Notes under the pieces: model-generated
Told to the model about the DNA's origin: nothing
The model's database searches: none
The model's input: only the letters and a program-made list of their open reading frames with translations
Part shown: one piece after another, positions 13,727-21,647 of the stretch
How positions within the stretch are numbered: the first letter of the stretch is position 1
Layout of the letters: the number at the start of each line of letters is the position of its first letter
Translations under genes and position numbers: made by a program
DNA from: Luteimonas sp. RC10
GTDB lineage: Bacteria > Pseudomonadota > Gammaproteobacteria > Xanthomonadales > Xanthomonadaceae
Assembly (NCBI RefSeq): GCF_014192745.1
Contig: NZ_JACHYJ010000003.1
Span: 62,001 to 126,000, forward strand
DNA: 64,000 nucleotides
Reading direction: 5' to 3'

Positions 13727-13753
13727 ACGCCGACGTGCGGGGCACGTCGGCGT
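13727..13753 (-). terminator. Hairpin downstream of the FKBP gene
   Basis: Perfect 12-bp stem (ACGCCGACGTGC / GCACGTCGGCGT) with a 3-nt loop, about 30 nt after the stop at 13780. There is no T tract, so its strength as a terminator is doubtful; it could serve either strand. Confidence 0.45.
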
Positions 13754-13779
13754 CGTGGGACACGCTTGCGAAACCGTGA

Positions 13780-14475
13780 TCAGCGAATGCTGAGCAGCTT
13801 CACCATCACACCGACCGGCTGCTTGGCGATCTCCTGCGCGTTCTGCCCAGTGACGAACTTGCCCGGCGGCAGCACGATCTCGTAGACCGCGTTGAGCGGC
13901 ATCAGCGGCAGCACTTCGCGCAGACCGGTGATCTGGGCCTCCGACACGCGGAACGGTGCGGTCTTGTCCTCGGCGCTGACGCCGATGCCGACCGGCACGA
14001 TCAGCGCCTGATAGGCGATCTCAACCTGGCTCGACGCGGTCGGCTTGGCACCCGAACCGGCCTCAACGACGCGGTACATCACGCCGCTGGGCAGCGACAC
14101 CACGCCTTCGCGCGCCTTGTACTCGGCCAGGAACGCCGAGGCCTTGCCTTCGTTCTCGGTCAGCGCCGCGCGACGCTCGGCGACGATCTTCTGCTGCATG
14201 CGCTGCTGGAAGCCGTTGTAGGCCGCGCCCATCTGCTCGGGGGTGTAGGTCGGCTGGCGCTTGCCGTGACCGTCCTGCAGGCCCTTGATGATCGTGTTGA
14301 CGTCGACCGACTCACCGGTCTCGGCCAGGCGATTGCCCAGATCGAACCCCAGCGCATAGCTCAGCGTGGTCCTGTCGGTCGCCGATGCCGCGGGAGCTGC
14401 GGCCTGCTGCTGTGCGAACGCGGAACCGCTGAACGTGATGGCCGCCACGGCGGCCGCAATAAAACGCAACTTCAT
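13780..14475 (-). CDS. Exported FKBP-type peptidyl-prolyl isomerase-like protein
   Basis: 231 aa. Signal peptide with cleavage after SAFA (residue 21). Residues 35-125 are the FKBP-N dimerisation helix region (LSYALGFDLGNRLAETGESVDVNTIIKGLQDG...). Residues 130-231 follow the FKBP-C layout (LPSGVMYRVVEAGSGAKP, then AQITGLREVLPLMP and YEIVLPPG). The typical active-site stretch YTGxLxDGxxFDSS is replaced by AYQALIVPVGIGVSAEDK, so prolyl isomerase activity may be weak or lost and the protein may act as a periplasmic chaperone. Monocistronic on context. Confidence 0.85.
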   Translation of the reverse strand: MKLRFIAAAVAAITFSGSAFAQQQAAAPAASATDRTTLSYALGFDLGNRLAETGESVDVNTIIKGLQDGHGKRQPTYTPEQMGAAYNGFQQRMQQKIVAERRAALTENEGKASAFLAEYKAREGVVSLPSGVMYRVVEAGSGAKPTASSQVEIAYQALIVPVGIGVSAEDKTAPFRVSEAQITGLREVLPLMPLNAVYEIVLPPGKFVTGQNAQEIAKQPVGVMVKLLSIR

Positions 14476-14656
14476 TCCCTGGTTCTCCGCTAGGTCAGAT
14501 TTTTCGATATCGCCTGTACGAGAAAGGGCGGTCGAACCGCCCCTCTTGACGCGCTAGGATAGCGGTCGCAGGGCTTAACCGCCACTGACGACCTCCCTAT
14601 CCGACCGCGCGCGGTCCGGCGAGTTCCAGGCGCCGGGTTCCGCGCCAGGAGCCCGT

Positions 14657-15439
14657 ATGGCCGACTCCCCGCTGCTGATAGACGATCGCGACGGCATCCG
14701 CGTGATCACCGTCCACCGCCCGGAAAAACTGAATGCGCTGAACTCGGCGACGCTCGACGCACTGTTCGAGGCCTTCGAGGCCGCCGCGCAGGCACCCGAG
14801 GTGCGTGTGGTGGTCTTGACCGGCGCCGGCCCGAAGGCCTTCGTCGCGGGTGCGGACATCGCCGAAATGGCCGATCTGCGCCCGGTCGAAGGGCGCGATT
14901 TCGCCTTGCGCGGCCAGCGCACGATGCGCCGCATCGAGACGATGCCCAAGCCCGTGATCGCGATGGTCAACGGCTTCGCGCTCGGAGGCGGCTTGGAGCT
15001 GGCGATGGCCTGTCACCTGCGCCTGGCCGCCGACACCGCCAAACTCGGACAACCGGAGATCAATCTCGGCCTGATTCCGGGATTTGGCGGCAGCCAGCGC
15101 CTGCTGCGCCTGGCCGGCCGCGCGGCGACCCTCGAGCTGTGCCTGACCGGCGCACCGATCGACGCGGCCCGTGCGCAGGCGCTGGGCCTCGTCAACCGCG
15201 TGGTGCCGGCCGATGCGCTGGAAGCCGAGACGATGGCGCTGGCCACACAACTGGCGCAGGCGGCGCCGCTGGCGCTGCGCGGCATCCTCGACTGCGTCCT
15301 CGTCGGCGGCGAAGCCGCGCTCGACGAAGGCCTGGCCTATGAGGCTGCGCAGTTCGGCCTGGCGTTCTCGACGCAGGACATGCGCGAAGGGACACGCGCG
15401 TTCCTGGAACGGCGCAAGCCCAGTTTCGGAAACCATTAA
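14657..15439 (+). CDS. Enoyl-CoA hydratase
   Basis: 260 aa crotonase. Both catalytic glutamates of hydratases are in place: ALGGGLELAMACHLRLA (about residue 114) and GQPEINLGLIPGFGG (about 134). The first oxyanion segment is AFVAGADIAEM. It would hydrate trans-2-enoyl-CoA in fatty-acid or amino-acid degradation. ATG 14657 with AGGAG five nt upstream. It heads an operon: its TAA overlaps the next ATG by one base (TAATG), and that gene overlaps nth. Confidence 0.94.
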   Translation: MADSPLLIDDRDGIRVITVHRPEKLNALNSATLDALFEAFEAAAQAPEVRVVVLTGAGPKAFVAGADIAEMADLRPVEGRDFALRGQRTMRRIETMPKPVIAMVNGFALGGGLELAMACHLRLAADTAKLGQPEINLGLIPGFGGSQRLLRLAGRAATLELCLTGAPIDAARAQALGLVNRVVPADALEAETMALATQLAQAAPLALRGILDCVLVGGEAALDEGLAYEAAQFGLAFSTQDMREGTRAFLERRKPSFGNH

Positions 15440-15822
15440 TGCCCGGCCAGCCCACTGCCAGCCCTGCTCCTGTACACCACCTGGTCGCGCTGCTGCGCCA
15501 CGACGATGTCGATGGCGCGATCGAGGCCGGCCTGATGGCCGCCTGGCCGGACACGGCGCTGGCCGCGCTCGACGACGAGGCGCGCCGGCTACTGCTCGAT
15601 ACGCGCGCCCGGCTGCAGATCGCCTGGGACGCACGCGCGCGCTATCGCGAACGCGAGGCGCGGCGCGCACGGCGCGCGGCTGCAAGAGAGGCGGCACGCG
15701 CGCCGGCACCCGTCGCCACCCCTGCCACTGAAACGGAAGCCGCCCCGCCGCGGCCGGCGCTGCCGGCCAGCGCCGCGGCGATCCTGGCCCGCGCCAAGGC
15801 GCGCGCAGGCGGCAGCGCATGA
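15439..15822 (+). CDS. Small protein of unknown function between enoyl-CoA hydratase and nth
   Basis: 127 aa. N-terminal 60 residues look globular and helical (VHHLVALLRHDDVDGAIEAG...AALDDEARRLLLDTRARLQ); residues 65-90 are a strongly basic Arg/Ala helix, probably a coiled coil; the tail is Ala/Pro-rich with a final helix. No known motif. It is coupled to the upstream gene by TAATG and to nth by ATGA. The position next to a DNA repair enzyme and the Arg-rich helix allow a nucleic-acid role, but that is a guess. Confidence 0.75.
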   Translation: MPGQPTASPAPVHHLVALLRHDDVDGAIEAGLMAAWPDTALAALDDEARRLLLDTRARLQIAWDARARYREREARRARRAAAREAARAPAPVATPATETEAAPPRPALPASAAAILARAKARAGGSA

Positions 15823-16511
15823 GCGCCGATGCCCAACCCACCCCGCCGCGGCGCCGCGGCCCGACGCTGACCCGGGCCGAGATCCACGCGCTGTTCTCGC
15901 GCCTGCGCGCGCTCGATCCCGAGCCCAAGACCGAGCTCGAGTACACCACCCCGTTCGAGCTGCTGATCGCGGTGATCCTGTCGGCGCAGGCCACCGATGT
16001 CGGCGTCAACAAGGCCACGCGACGACTGTATCCGGTGGCCAACACGCCCCAGGCGATCCTCGACCTGGGCGAAGACGGCCTCAAGCGCCACATTGCGACG
16101 ATCGGGCTGTTCAACGCCAAGGCCAAGAACGTCATCGCGGCCTGCCGGATCCTGGTCGAGCAGCACGGCGGCGAGGTCCCGCACGATCGCGCCGCGCTCG
16201 AGGCCTTGCCCGGCGTCGGCCGCAAGACCGCGAACGTCGTGCTCAACACCGTGTTCGGCGAGCCGGCGATCGCTGTCGACACGCACATCTTCCGCGTGTC
16301 CAACCGCACCGGCCTGGCACCGGGCAAGGACGTGCGCGCGGTCGAGGACCGGCTGCTGCGCGTGGTGCCCGAGGAATTCCTGCTCGGTGCGCACCACTGG
16401 CTGATCCTGCACGGCCGCTACACCTGCAAGGCGCGCAAGCCCGACTGTCCGAAGTGCGTGATCCGCGACCTGTGCCGGTTCAAGGACAAGACGCCGGGCA
16501 CGCCGGACTGA
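15819..16511 (+). CDS. nth: Endonuclease III
   Basis: Base-excision repair DNA glycosylase/AP lyase for oxidised pyrimidines, 230 aa. The helix-hairpin-helix LPGVGRKTANVVL carries the catalytic Lys136; Asp154 is in VDTHI; the [4Fe-4S] ligands are Cys203, Cys210, Cys213 and Cys219 (C-x6-C-x2-C-x5-C). There is a 15-residue Pro/Arg extension at the N-terminus compared with E. coli. The start is fixed by the ATGA overlap with the preceding gene. Confidence 0.97.
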   Translation: MSADAQPTPPRRRGPTLTRAEIHALFSRLRALDPEPKTELEYTTPFELLIAVILSAQATDVGVNKATRRLYPVANTPQAILDLGEDGLKRHIATIGLFNAKAKNVIAACRILVEQHGGEVPHDRAALEALPGVGRKTANVVLNTVFGEPAIAVDTHIFRVSNRTGLAPGKDVRAVEDRLLRVVPEEFLLGAHHWLILHGRYTCKARKPDCPKCVIRDLCRFKDKTPGTPD

Positions 16512-16616
16512 CCGCGCCACCGTCTCGCCCGCGTGCGCCCGCCCCGAGCGCCCACGGTGTCCGCCCGGGGCAAGAAACGGTGGGCCGGATGACAGGACGA
16601 TCGGGCGCGATCGACC

Positions 16617-16647
16617 GAAAACACGCAGGCCGGCACATGGGCCGGCC
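16617..16647 (-). terminator. Probable terminator of the M28 peptidase gene
   Basis: 7-bp stem GGCCGGC / GCCGGCC with a 6-nt loop; on the minus strand it is followed within a few bases by TTTT. Located about 15 nt past the peptidase stop. Confidence 0.6.
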
Positions 16648-16659
16648 CGCGTTGGCGCA

Positions 16660-18288
16660 TCACTCGTCGCGTTCGACGAACGGCTTGCGCGGCAACCGCT
16701 GCTCGCGCATCGCGGCGTGATAGGCGAACGAGGCGATGATCGCCGCCGCCTGCTTCAGGTCCTCGGGCACCACGTGGTCGTAGGTGTCCAGATGGGTGTG
16801 GTGGACATGGCTGAAGTAGTCGGCCGGGTCCTGCACGAACTGGAAGCCTGGCAGGCCGACGCGATCGAACGAGATGTGGTCGGTGCTGCCGGTATTGCGC
16901 GTGGTGACGATGCTCGCGCCCAGATCGGCGAACGGCGCCAGCCACGCCTGGAAGATCGGCACTGCGGCATGGTTCTCCTGCGCGTAGATGCCGCGGATGC
17001 GGCCGGTGCCGTTGTCGAAGTTGAAGTACGTGGAGAAGCGGTCGTAGCCGCGCTGGCGCTGCAGCGGACCGGTGCCACGCTGGAACGACTGCGGCAGCGC
17101 TCGCTGCTCGGGATCGGTCGGTTCGGGATAGGCCGCCAGGTGCCTGGAGACGTCGCCGGCCGAGCCATGCAGGCCCTGCTCCTCGCCGCCCCACAGCGCA
17201 ATGCGGATGGTGCGCTTGGGGCGCGCGTCGATCGCTTTGAGGATCCGCATCGCCTCCATCATCACGACCACGCCAGCGCCATTGTCGGCCGCGCCGGTCC
17301 CGGTGTGCCAGGAGTCGAGATGGGCACCGATGATCACCAGTTCATCGGCCTTCGAGCTGCCGGGCAGGTCGGCGAAGGTGTTGCTCGCTGGCAGGTCGCC
17401 ATCGCTGGTGAAGCGCGCATCGACATCGACCCGCAGCCGCGGCGCCTGTCCGCGCTCGACCGCACGCACCAACTGGTTGTAGTGCTCGGCGGCGACGACC
17501 AGATCCGGCACGCCGACCGGCTCGCCAGCCTTGCGCGCGCCGCCGCCCATCACCCGGACGATGCCGTTGTCCCAGGAGCTGATCGACAGCGTCGCCAGCA
17601 CGCCTTCCTCGGCGAAGAACGTATTGAGCGCCCGGTTGAGCGCCTGGCGCTTGCGGTACTCCTCCAGGCGCTTGTCCTGCGCGTCGCCAGCCGGGTCCTG
17701 CGGTACCGGGAAGGTCTGCAACTCACCCAGGTCTTCCTCGGTGTAGCGGCGGAAGTCGGGCTTGTCGGCCGGCTTGTAGGCGCGCGCCTCATCCAGCAGC
17801 ACGATCTTGCCGGCGAGCTTGCCGCGCTGCTTGTCGATGTCCTCGAGGGTCTTGAACGTCGCCAGCACCACTTCGCCTTCAACCGGGCCATCGGTGCCAG
17901 GCGTCCAGGCCTTGGGCAGCGCATGGATCGGCAGCTCGCGCGGCGCGATCATCTCCACGCGCGAGGCACGGAAGTCCCAGCCGCGGCCGAACGCCGGATC
18001 GTAGACCTCGTCCTGCACCCGGCTCAGGCCATAGCCGCGCAGCTTGTCGCGCGCCCATTCGCTCGATCGCACGTAGGCCGGCGAATTGGTCAGTCGCGGC
18101 CCGACGGTCTCGGTGAGTTCCTTGAGATTGGCGGCCGCCTGCGAGCGGTGGAAGGCTTCATGGCGGATCCGGGCCACGACATCGAGGTCGACCGGCTCGA
18201 TGGCCTGGGCAGACGCCAGCGCCGGCACCAGGACGACGGCGGCCAGTGCCGCCTGCAACAGGCGGAAAACGTTGGATTGCGTACTCAC
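16660..18288 (-). CDS. Exported M28-family metallopeptidase with PA domain
   Basis: 542 aa. Signal peptide ending ALASA (residue 27). Two-zinc aminopeptidase/carboxypeptidase ligands are visible in order: HLDSWHTG (His, Asp), AADNGAG (bridging Asp), GGEEQGLHGS (Glu base and Glu ligand), NFDNGTG (Asp), and THLDTYDHV (His). A protease-associated domain occupies about residues 120-290. Similar to plasma glutamate carboxypeptidase-type M28 proteins, which release N-terminal amino acids in the periplasm. Monocistronic between two hairpins. Confidence 0.93.
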   Translation of the reverse strand: MSTQSNVFRLLQAALAAVVLVPALASAQAIEPVDLDVVARIRHEAFHRSQAAANLKELTETVGPRLTNSPAYVRSSEWARDKLRGYGLSRVQDEVYDPAFGRGWDFRASRVEMIAPRELPIHALPKAWTPGTDGPVEGEVVLATFKTLEDIDKQRGKLAGKIVLLDEARAYKPADKPDFRRYTEEDLGELQTFPVPQDPAGDAQDKRLEEYRKRQALNRALNTFFAEEGVLATLSISSWDNGIVRVMGGGARKAGEPVGVPDLVVAAEHYNQLVRAVERGQAPRLRVDVDARFTSDGDLPASNTFADLPGSSKADELVIIGAHLDSWHTGTGAADNGAGVVVMMEAMRILKAIDARPKRTIRIALWGGEEQGLHGSAGDVSRHLAAYPEPTDPEQRALPQSFQRGTGPLQRQRGYDRFSTYFNFDNGTGRIRGIYAQENHAAVPIFQAWLAPFADLGASIVTTRNTGSTDHISFDRVGLPGFQFVQDPADYFSHVHHTHLDTYDHVVPEDLKQAAAIIASFAYHAAMREQRLPRKPFVERDE

Positions 18289-18463
18289 AAGACTCCCCGG
18301 GACTGCGGAACGAAGGCCCGCACAAAGGACGGGCCGGCGACGGCACCGTCCCCGCGGCGCCGGACCGCCATGCTAACCGCAGCCGCGGGTCGCGGCGTAT
18401 CCCGCGCGCCCCCGCTCCTGTCGACACGCCGCGTGCATGCTGCCGATCGCAGGCGCCCGGAAC

Positions 18464-18499
18464 GCATGAGGCCCACGGCATTCGCCGCGGGCCTCATGC
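18464..18499 (-). terminator. Long hairpin downstream of the porin gene
   Basis: 16-nt arms (18464-18479, 18484-18499) pair with one mismatch around a 4-nt loop, 20 nt past the porin stop. It lacks a T tract, so it may be a mRNA 3'-end stabiliser rather than a strong terminator. Confidence 0.55.
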
Positions 18500-18518
18500 A
18501 TGGCGCAGATCGTGTGGA

Positions 18519-19820
18519 TCAGAACGCGAACTGCGTGCGCAGCGCGTACTGCCCGGTTTCATCGCCGGTGAGCGTGTTGTCGCCCTTGGTGTAGTTGAAC
18601 ATGAAGCGCAGGTTCGGATTGACGTAGTAGTTCATGCCGACGATCCAGCTGCTGACGTCCATGTTGCGCACGTCCTTGTTCTCGATCGTGTCGTAGCGCG
18701 CGGTCAGCTCCCACAGCCCGCGGTCGGCGACCTTGGGCGAGGCGAAGATGCCGTTGCCCGGCTTGTAGGCCTTGTGGCCGCCGTTGAGCAGCCAGCTGCC
18801 CTGCACGTACCAGGTCGCGACGTCCTGATCGGGGCCGACCGGCTGGCCGAACGTGGCATTGGCGTACTCGCCCTGGAAGAACAGCGGCCCGAACGAGCCC
18901 GCGGCCTCGACACCGACCGCGGTGACCTGGTTGCGGCTGGCGCCGGTGGTGGTGGCGATGGTCTGCGACGGGCCGCGACGACCGGCGTAGTTGGCCGACG
19001 CCGAGAAGTCCGCCGAGCCCTGGTTGAGGTTTTCCTGGCTCACCCAGCCGCCAAAGTGCAGCGTGCTGTCGGCGGTGTTGATCGGCGCGAAGGTGACGCG
19101 CCCGGCGGCGCCCACGCCTTCGTTGCGGCTGCCCGAGGCGCTGCGCAGGTTGAACACCGACAGGCCGGCGGTGTAATTGCCATCGGCGCGCAGATAGCCC
19201 ACACCCTGCTGGAACTGGCGGCCGTTGAACAGACCGGTGGCCGAGGCGAACGGCCGCTCCATCATCAGGATCTCGTTGGAACTGGTGAGCTCTTCCATCG
19301 AGCGGTACGGCTTGAAGTGACCGATGGTGAACTTGCCGCCCAGCGCCGACTTGGCAATGTAGACATCGCGGAAGCCATCCAGGCCGCTGCCGGCCGCGAA
19401 GTCCTGCTCGAACTTGTAGTCCCAGCCATAGGCCTTGCCCTGCAACGTGATGCGTGCGCGGCGGAACTCGGTCGTGCCGGTGGTCGAGGCCTGGTCGCGA
19501 TCGAAGGCGTAGGCGTCGAAGTGCAGGCGGCCGCCGGCGGAGAACTCGAACTGCTTGTCGGCCGAGATGACCTTCAGCCCGCCCTTGGTGTCGACGACCG
19601 GCATCGTGGTCGCCATCTTGTCCAGGCTCTCCTGGGTGCCGATGTTGATGTCCGACTGCGCGTCGGTGCGCACTTCCAGCGCGTCGACCTTGGCCTGCAG
19701 TTCGGCCAGTTGCGCGCGCAGCGCGGCGACCTCCGCATCGCGCGGGGACTGTGCGGCGGCAGCGAAGGAAACGGACGCGACGGCGAGGGCGACGGACGCG
19801 GCCAGGATGGAATGACGCAT
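18519..19820 (-). CDS. Phosphate-selective porin, OprO/OprP type
   Basis: 433 aa outer-membrane barrel. Signal peptide ending FAAAAQ; residues 25-50 form a short coiled coil (DAEVAALRAQLAELQAKVDAL) seen in this porin family; the barrel begins around FEFSAGGRLHFDAYAFD and ends in the aromatic C-terminus QFAF needed for BAM recognition. OprP-like signatures include FRRARITLQGKAYGWDYKFEQDF and FKPYRSMEELTSSNEILMMERPF. It would take up phosphate or polyphosphate. The ATG at 19820 (18 codons inside the open frame) gives the signal peptide. A four-repeat Pho box lies upstream in the right orientation, and the pst genes are divergent. Confidence 0.92.
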   Translation of the reverse strand: MRHSILAASVALAVASVSFAAAAQSPRDAEVAALRAQLAELQAKVDALEVRTDAQSDINIGTQESLDKMATTMPVVDTKGGLKVISADKQFEFSAGGRLHFDAYAFDRDQASTTGTTEFRRARITLQGKAYGWDYKFEQDFAAGSGLDGFRDVYIAKSALGGKFTIGHFKPYRSMEELTSSNEILMMERPFASATGLFNGRQFQQGVGYLRADGNYTAGLSVFNLRSASGSRNEGVGAAGRVTFAPINTADSTLHFGGWVSQENLNQGSADFSASANYAGRRGPSQTIATTTGASRNQVTAVGVEAAGSFGPLFFQGEYANATFGQPVGPDQDVATWYVQGSWLLNGGHKAYKPGNGIFASPKVADRGLWELTARYDTIENKDVRNMDVSSWIVGMNYYVNPNLRFMFNYTKGDNTLTGDETGQYALRTQFAF

Positions 19821-19940
19821 GGTGGATTCCCGTGGAGAGAGTGAGAGGTGTCGAAGCGCCCTTCCGTGCGTCACGCCTCGCGTGACCCGCTCCGGCGTTA
19901 AGCGCCCGTTAGCGACGCTGCGCAGACTGCGCGGGCTCGC

Positions 19941-19979
19941 TGACAGGCCGATGGCAACCCGATGACAGTCCGATGACAG
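19941..19979 (-). promoter_or_regulatory. Pho box: four 11-bp repeats (PhoB operator)
   Basis: On the minus strand CTGTCA-type hexamers recur with exact 11-bp spacing: + strand TGACAG at 19941, TGGCAA at 19952, TGACAG at 19963 and 19974. Three of four are perfect and the separating 5-mers are nearly alike (TCGGN). This is the canonical PhoB layout. It points toward the porin gene, about 120 nt from its ATG, and probably also serves the divergent pstS. Confidence 0.9.
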
Positions 19980-20016
19980 CGCACCCCCAGAGCGCGCCGC
20001 GCTCGCTCCCGGTCGC

Positions 20017-20055
20017 CGTCATCGCACGGTCACGGGATTGAAGCCGGAGCGTCAT
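20017..20055 (+). promoter_or_regulatory. Degenerate Pho-box-like repeats upstream of pstS
   Basis: CGTCAT (20017), GGTCAC (20028) and CGTCAT (20050) sit on an 11-bp grid on the plus strand with one missing unit at 20039. They could be a weak second PhoB site facing pstS, 60-100 nt before its start. Weak evidence. Confidence 0.35.
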
Positions 20056-20115
20056 GCGGCATGCGTGAAATACGCCGCACGGCGCTGTGGGCCGTCCATC
20101 ACTCCAGGGAACCTC

Positions 20116-21150
20116 ATGTACGCACTGCTCAAGAACCGGGTCGCGACCTTCGCGCTGTCGACCACCCTGCTGGCAAGCGCATTCGCCGCGCCCGCATTGG
20201 CCAACGATGTCACCGGCGCCGGCGCCTCGTTCGTCTATCCGGCAATGACCAAGTGGTCGGCCGATTACCGCGCCGCGTCCGGCAAGCAGGTCAACTACCA
20301 GTCGATCGGATCGGGCGGCGGCATCGCCCAGATCAAGGCCGGCACCGTGGACTTCGGCTCCTCGGACGCACCGCTCTCGCCCGAGGACCTGGCGAAGTCC
20401 GGCCTGGTGCAGTTCCCGTCGGTGATCGGCGGCGTGGTGCCGATCGTCAACGTCGAAGGCATCGCCGCCGGCGCGATGAAGCTCGACGGCGCGACCCTGG
20501 CCAACATCTTCCTGGGCAAGATCACCCGCTGGAACGACCCGGCGATCGTCGCGCTCAACGGCGGCCTGGCGCTGCCCGATGCGCGCATCACCGTCGTCCA
20601 CCGCTCAGACGGTTCGGGCACCACCTTCAACTTCGTCAACTACCTGTCCAAGGTCAGCCCGGAGTGGAAGAACGGCGTGGGCGAAGGCACGACGGTCAAG
20701 TGGCCGGTCGGCATCGGCGGCAAGGGCAACGAGGGCGTCGCGGCGTACGTCAAGCAGATCAAGGGCGGTATCGGCTACGTCGAACTGTCGTATGCGGTGC
20801 AGAACCGCTTGGCCTATTCGCGCCTGAAGAATGCCGCGGGCAACTTCGTCAATCCGAGCGAAGAGACCTTCTCGGCCGCAGCCGCCAGCGCCGACTGGGC
20901 CTCAACGCGCGACTTCCACCTGGTCATGACCAACGCCCCGGGCGAGAACGCCTGGCCGATCACCGCGACCAATTTCATCCTGATGCACCGCGAGCCGAGG
21001 AACCGTGCCGGCGCCAAGAATGCGCAGGACTTCTTCCGCTGGGTCTACGCCAACGGCGGCCCCCAGGCCCGCCAGCTCGGCTATGTGCCGCTGCCGGCCT
21101 CGCTGGTGCAGCAGATCGAGCGCTACTGGACCCAGAACGCGCGGTACTGA
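20116..21150 (+). CDS. pstS: Phosphate-binding protein PstS (periplasmic)
   Basis: 344 aa high-affinity phosphate receptor of the Pst ABC transporter. Signal peptide cleaved after PALA (about residue 29). Phosphate-contact motifs: VTGAGASFVYPAMTKWSADY, YQSIGSGGGIAQIKAGTVDFGSSDAPL, and HRSDGSGTTFNFVNYLS. ATG at 20116 with CCAGGGA just upstream; longer in-frame starts would break the signal peptide. It is about 55 percent alike by eye to the second PstS encoded 0.5 kb downstream. Followed by its own terminator, so it can be expressed apart from pstCAB. Confidence 0.96.
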   Translation: MYALLKNRVATFALSTTLLASAFAAPALANDVTGAGASFVYPAMTKWSADYRAASGKQVNYQSIGSGGGIAQIKAGTVDFGSSDAPLSPEDLAKSGLVQFPSVIGGVVPIVNVEGIAAGAMKLDGATLANIFLGKITRWNDPAIVALNGGLALPDARITVVHRSDGSGTTFNFVNYLSKVSPEWKNGVGEGTTVKWPVGIGGKGNEGVAAYVKQIKGGIGYVELSYAVQNRLAYSRLKNAAGNFVNPSEETFSAAAASADWASTRDFHLVMTNAPGENAWPITATNFILMHREPRNRAGAKNAQDFFRWVYANGGPQARQLGYVPLPASLVQQIERYWTQNARY

Positions 21151-21239
21151 CGTCTTCGACGCATCGCGCTGGCGACACCGCGGGCCGGTTGTCCTCTCCC
21201 AGCCGGCCCGTGGCTGCGCGCTGCGTCCTTCCTTCCTCG

Positions 21240-21261
21240 ACGGGCCTTCGGGCCCGTTTTT
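21240..21261 (+). terminator. Intrinsic terminator of the first pstS
   Basis: 7-bp stem ACGGGCC / GGCCCGT with TTCG tetraloop followed by five T residues, about 90 nt after the pstS stop. Confidence 0.9.
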
Positions 21262-21290
21262 CATTGCGCCAGCGAGCGCCCCCACCCAAC

Positions 21291-21458
21291 CCTCCCCCGC
21301 ACGCGGGGGAGGGCTCAAGGGCTGCGACCAACTGCTCGCCTCCCCCACGCGCGGGGGAGGGCTTCAAGGGCCGCGACCAACTGCTCGCCTCCCCCGCACG
21401 TGGAGGCGGGCTTCAAGGGCCGCGACCAACTGCTCACCTCCCCCGCACGCGGGGGAGG
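21291..21458. repeat. Tandem repeat, 48-49 nt unit, about 3.5 copies, each with a GC-rich palindrome
   Basis: Units start at 21291, 21339 and 21388, with a partial fourth from 21437. Each has a palindrome CCTCCCCCGCACGCGGGGGAGG (degenerate in unit 3), then GGCTTCAAGGGCCGCGACCAA-like sequence. No start codon or frame is conserved. The same palindrome core recurs singly at 47296 and 52990. Confidence 0.9.
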
Positions 21459-21647
21459 TCGACGCGCGCAGCGTGTCGGGTGGGGGCAAACCCCGTCCGC
21501 GCCACCACTTGGGCCGATACCCGACGCGACACATCCAAGCGTCCATCCGCGTCCGCCCCCGACGTCATACGCCTGTAACAAAAACATCATTTCATGAGCG
21601 CACCCCGGCGGCGCGCTGCGTCGCCTCCCCCCACCTGGAGCTTGCGC
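21459..21647 (+). other. Leader region of the second pstS, with weak Pho-box-like sequence
   Basis: The last 40 nt before 21600 are unusually AT-rich here (TGTAACAAAAACATCATTTCATG). CGTCAT (21563), CTGTAA (21573) and ACATCA (21584) are spaced 10-11 nt and may be a degenerate Pho box. No gene is seen in this stretch. Confidence 0.35.

Noticed and set aside
21291-21458. Possible CRISPR array (regular repeats of 48-49 nt)
   Set aside because: The repeated unit takes up the whole period, leaving no unique spacers, and there are no cas genes; it is a tandem repeat.
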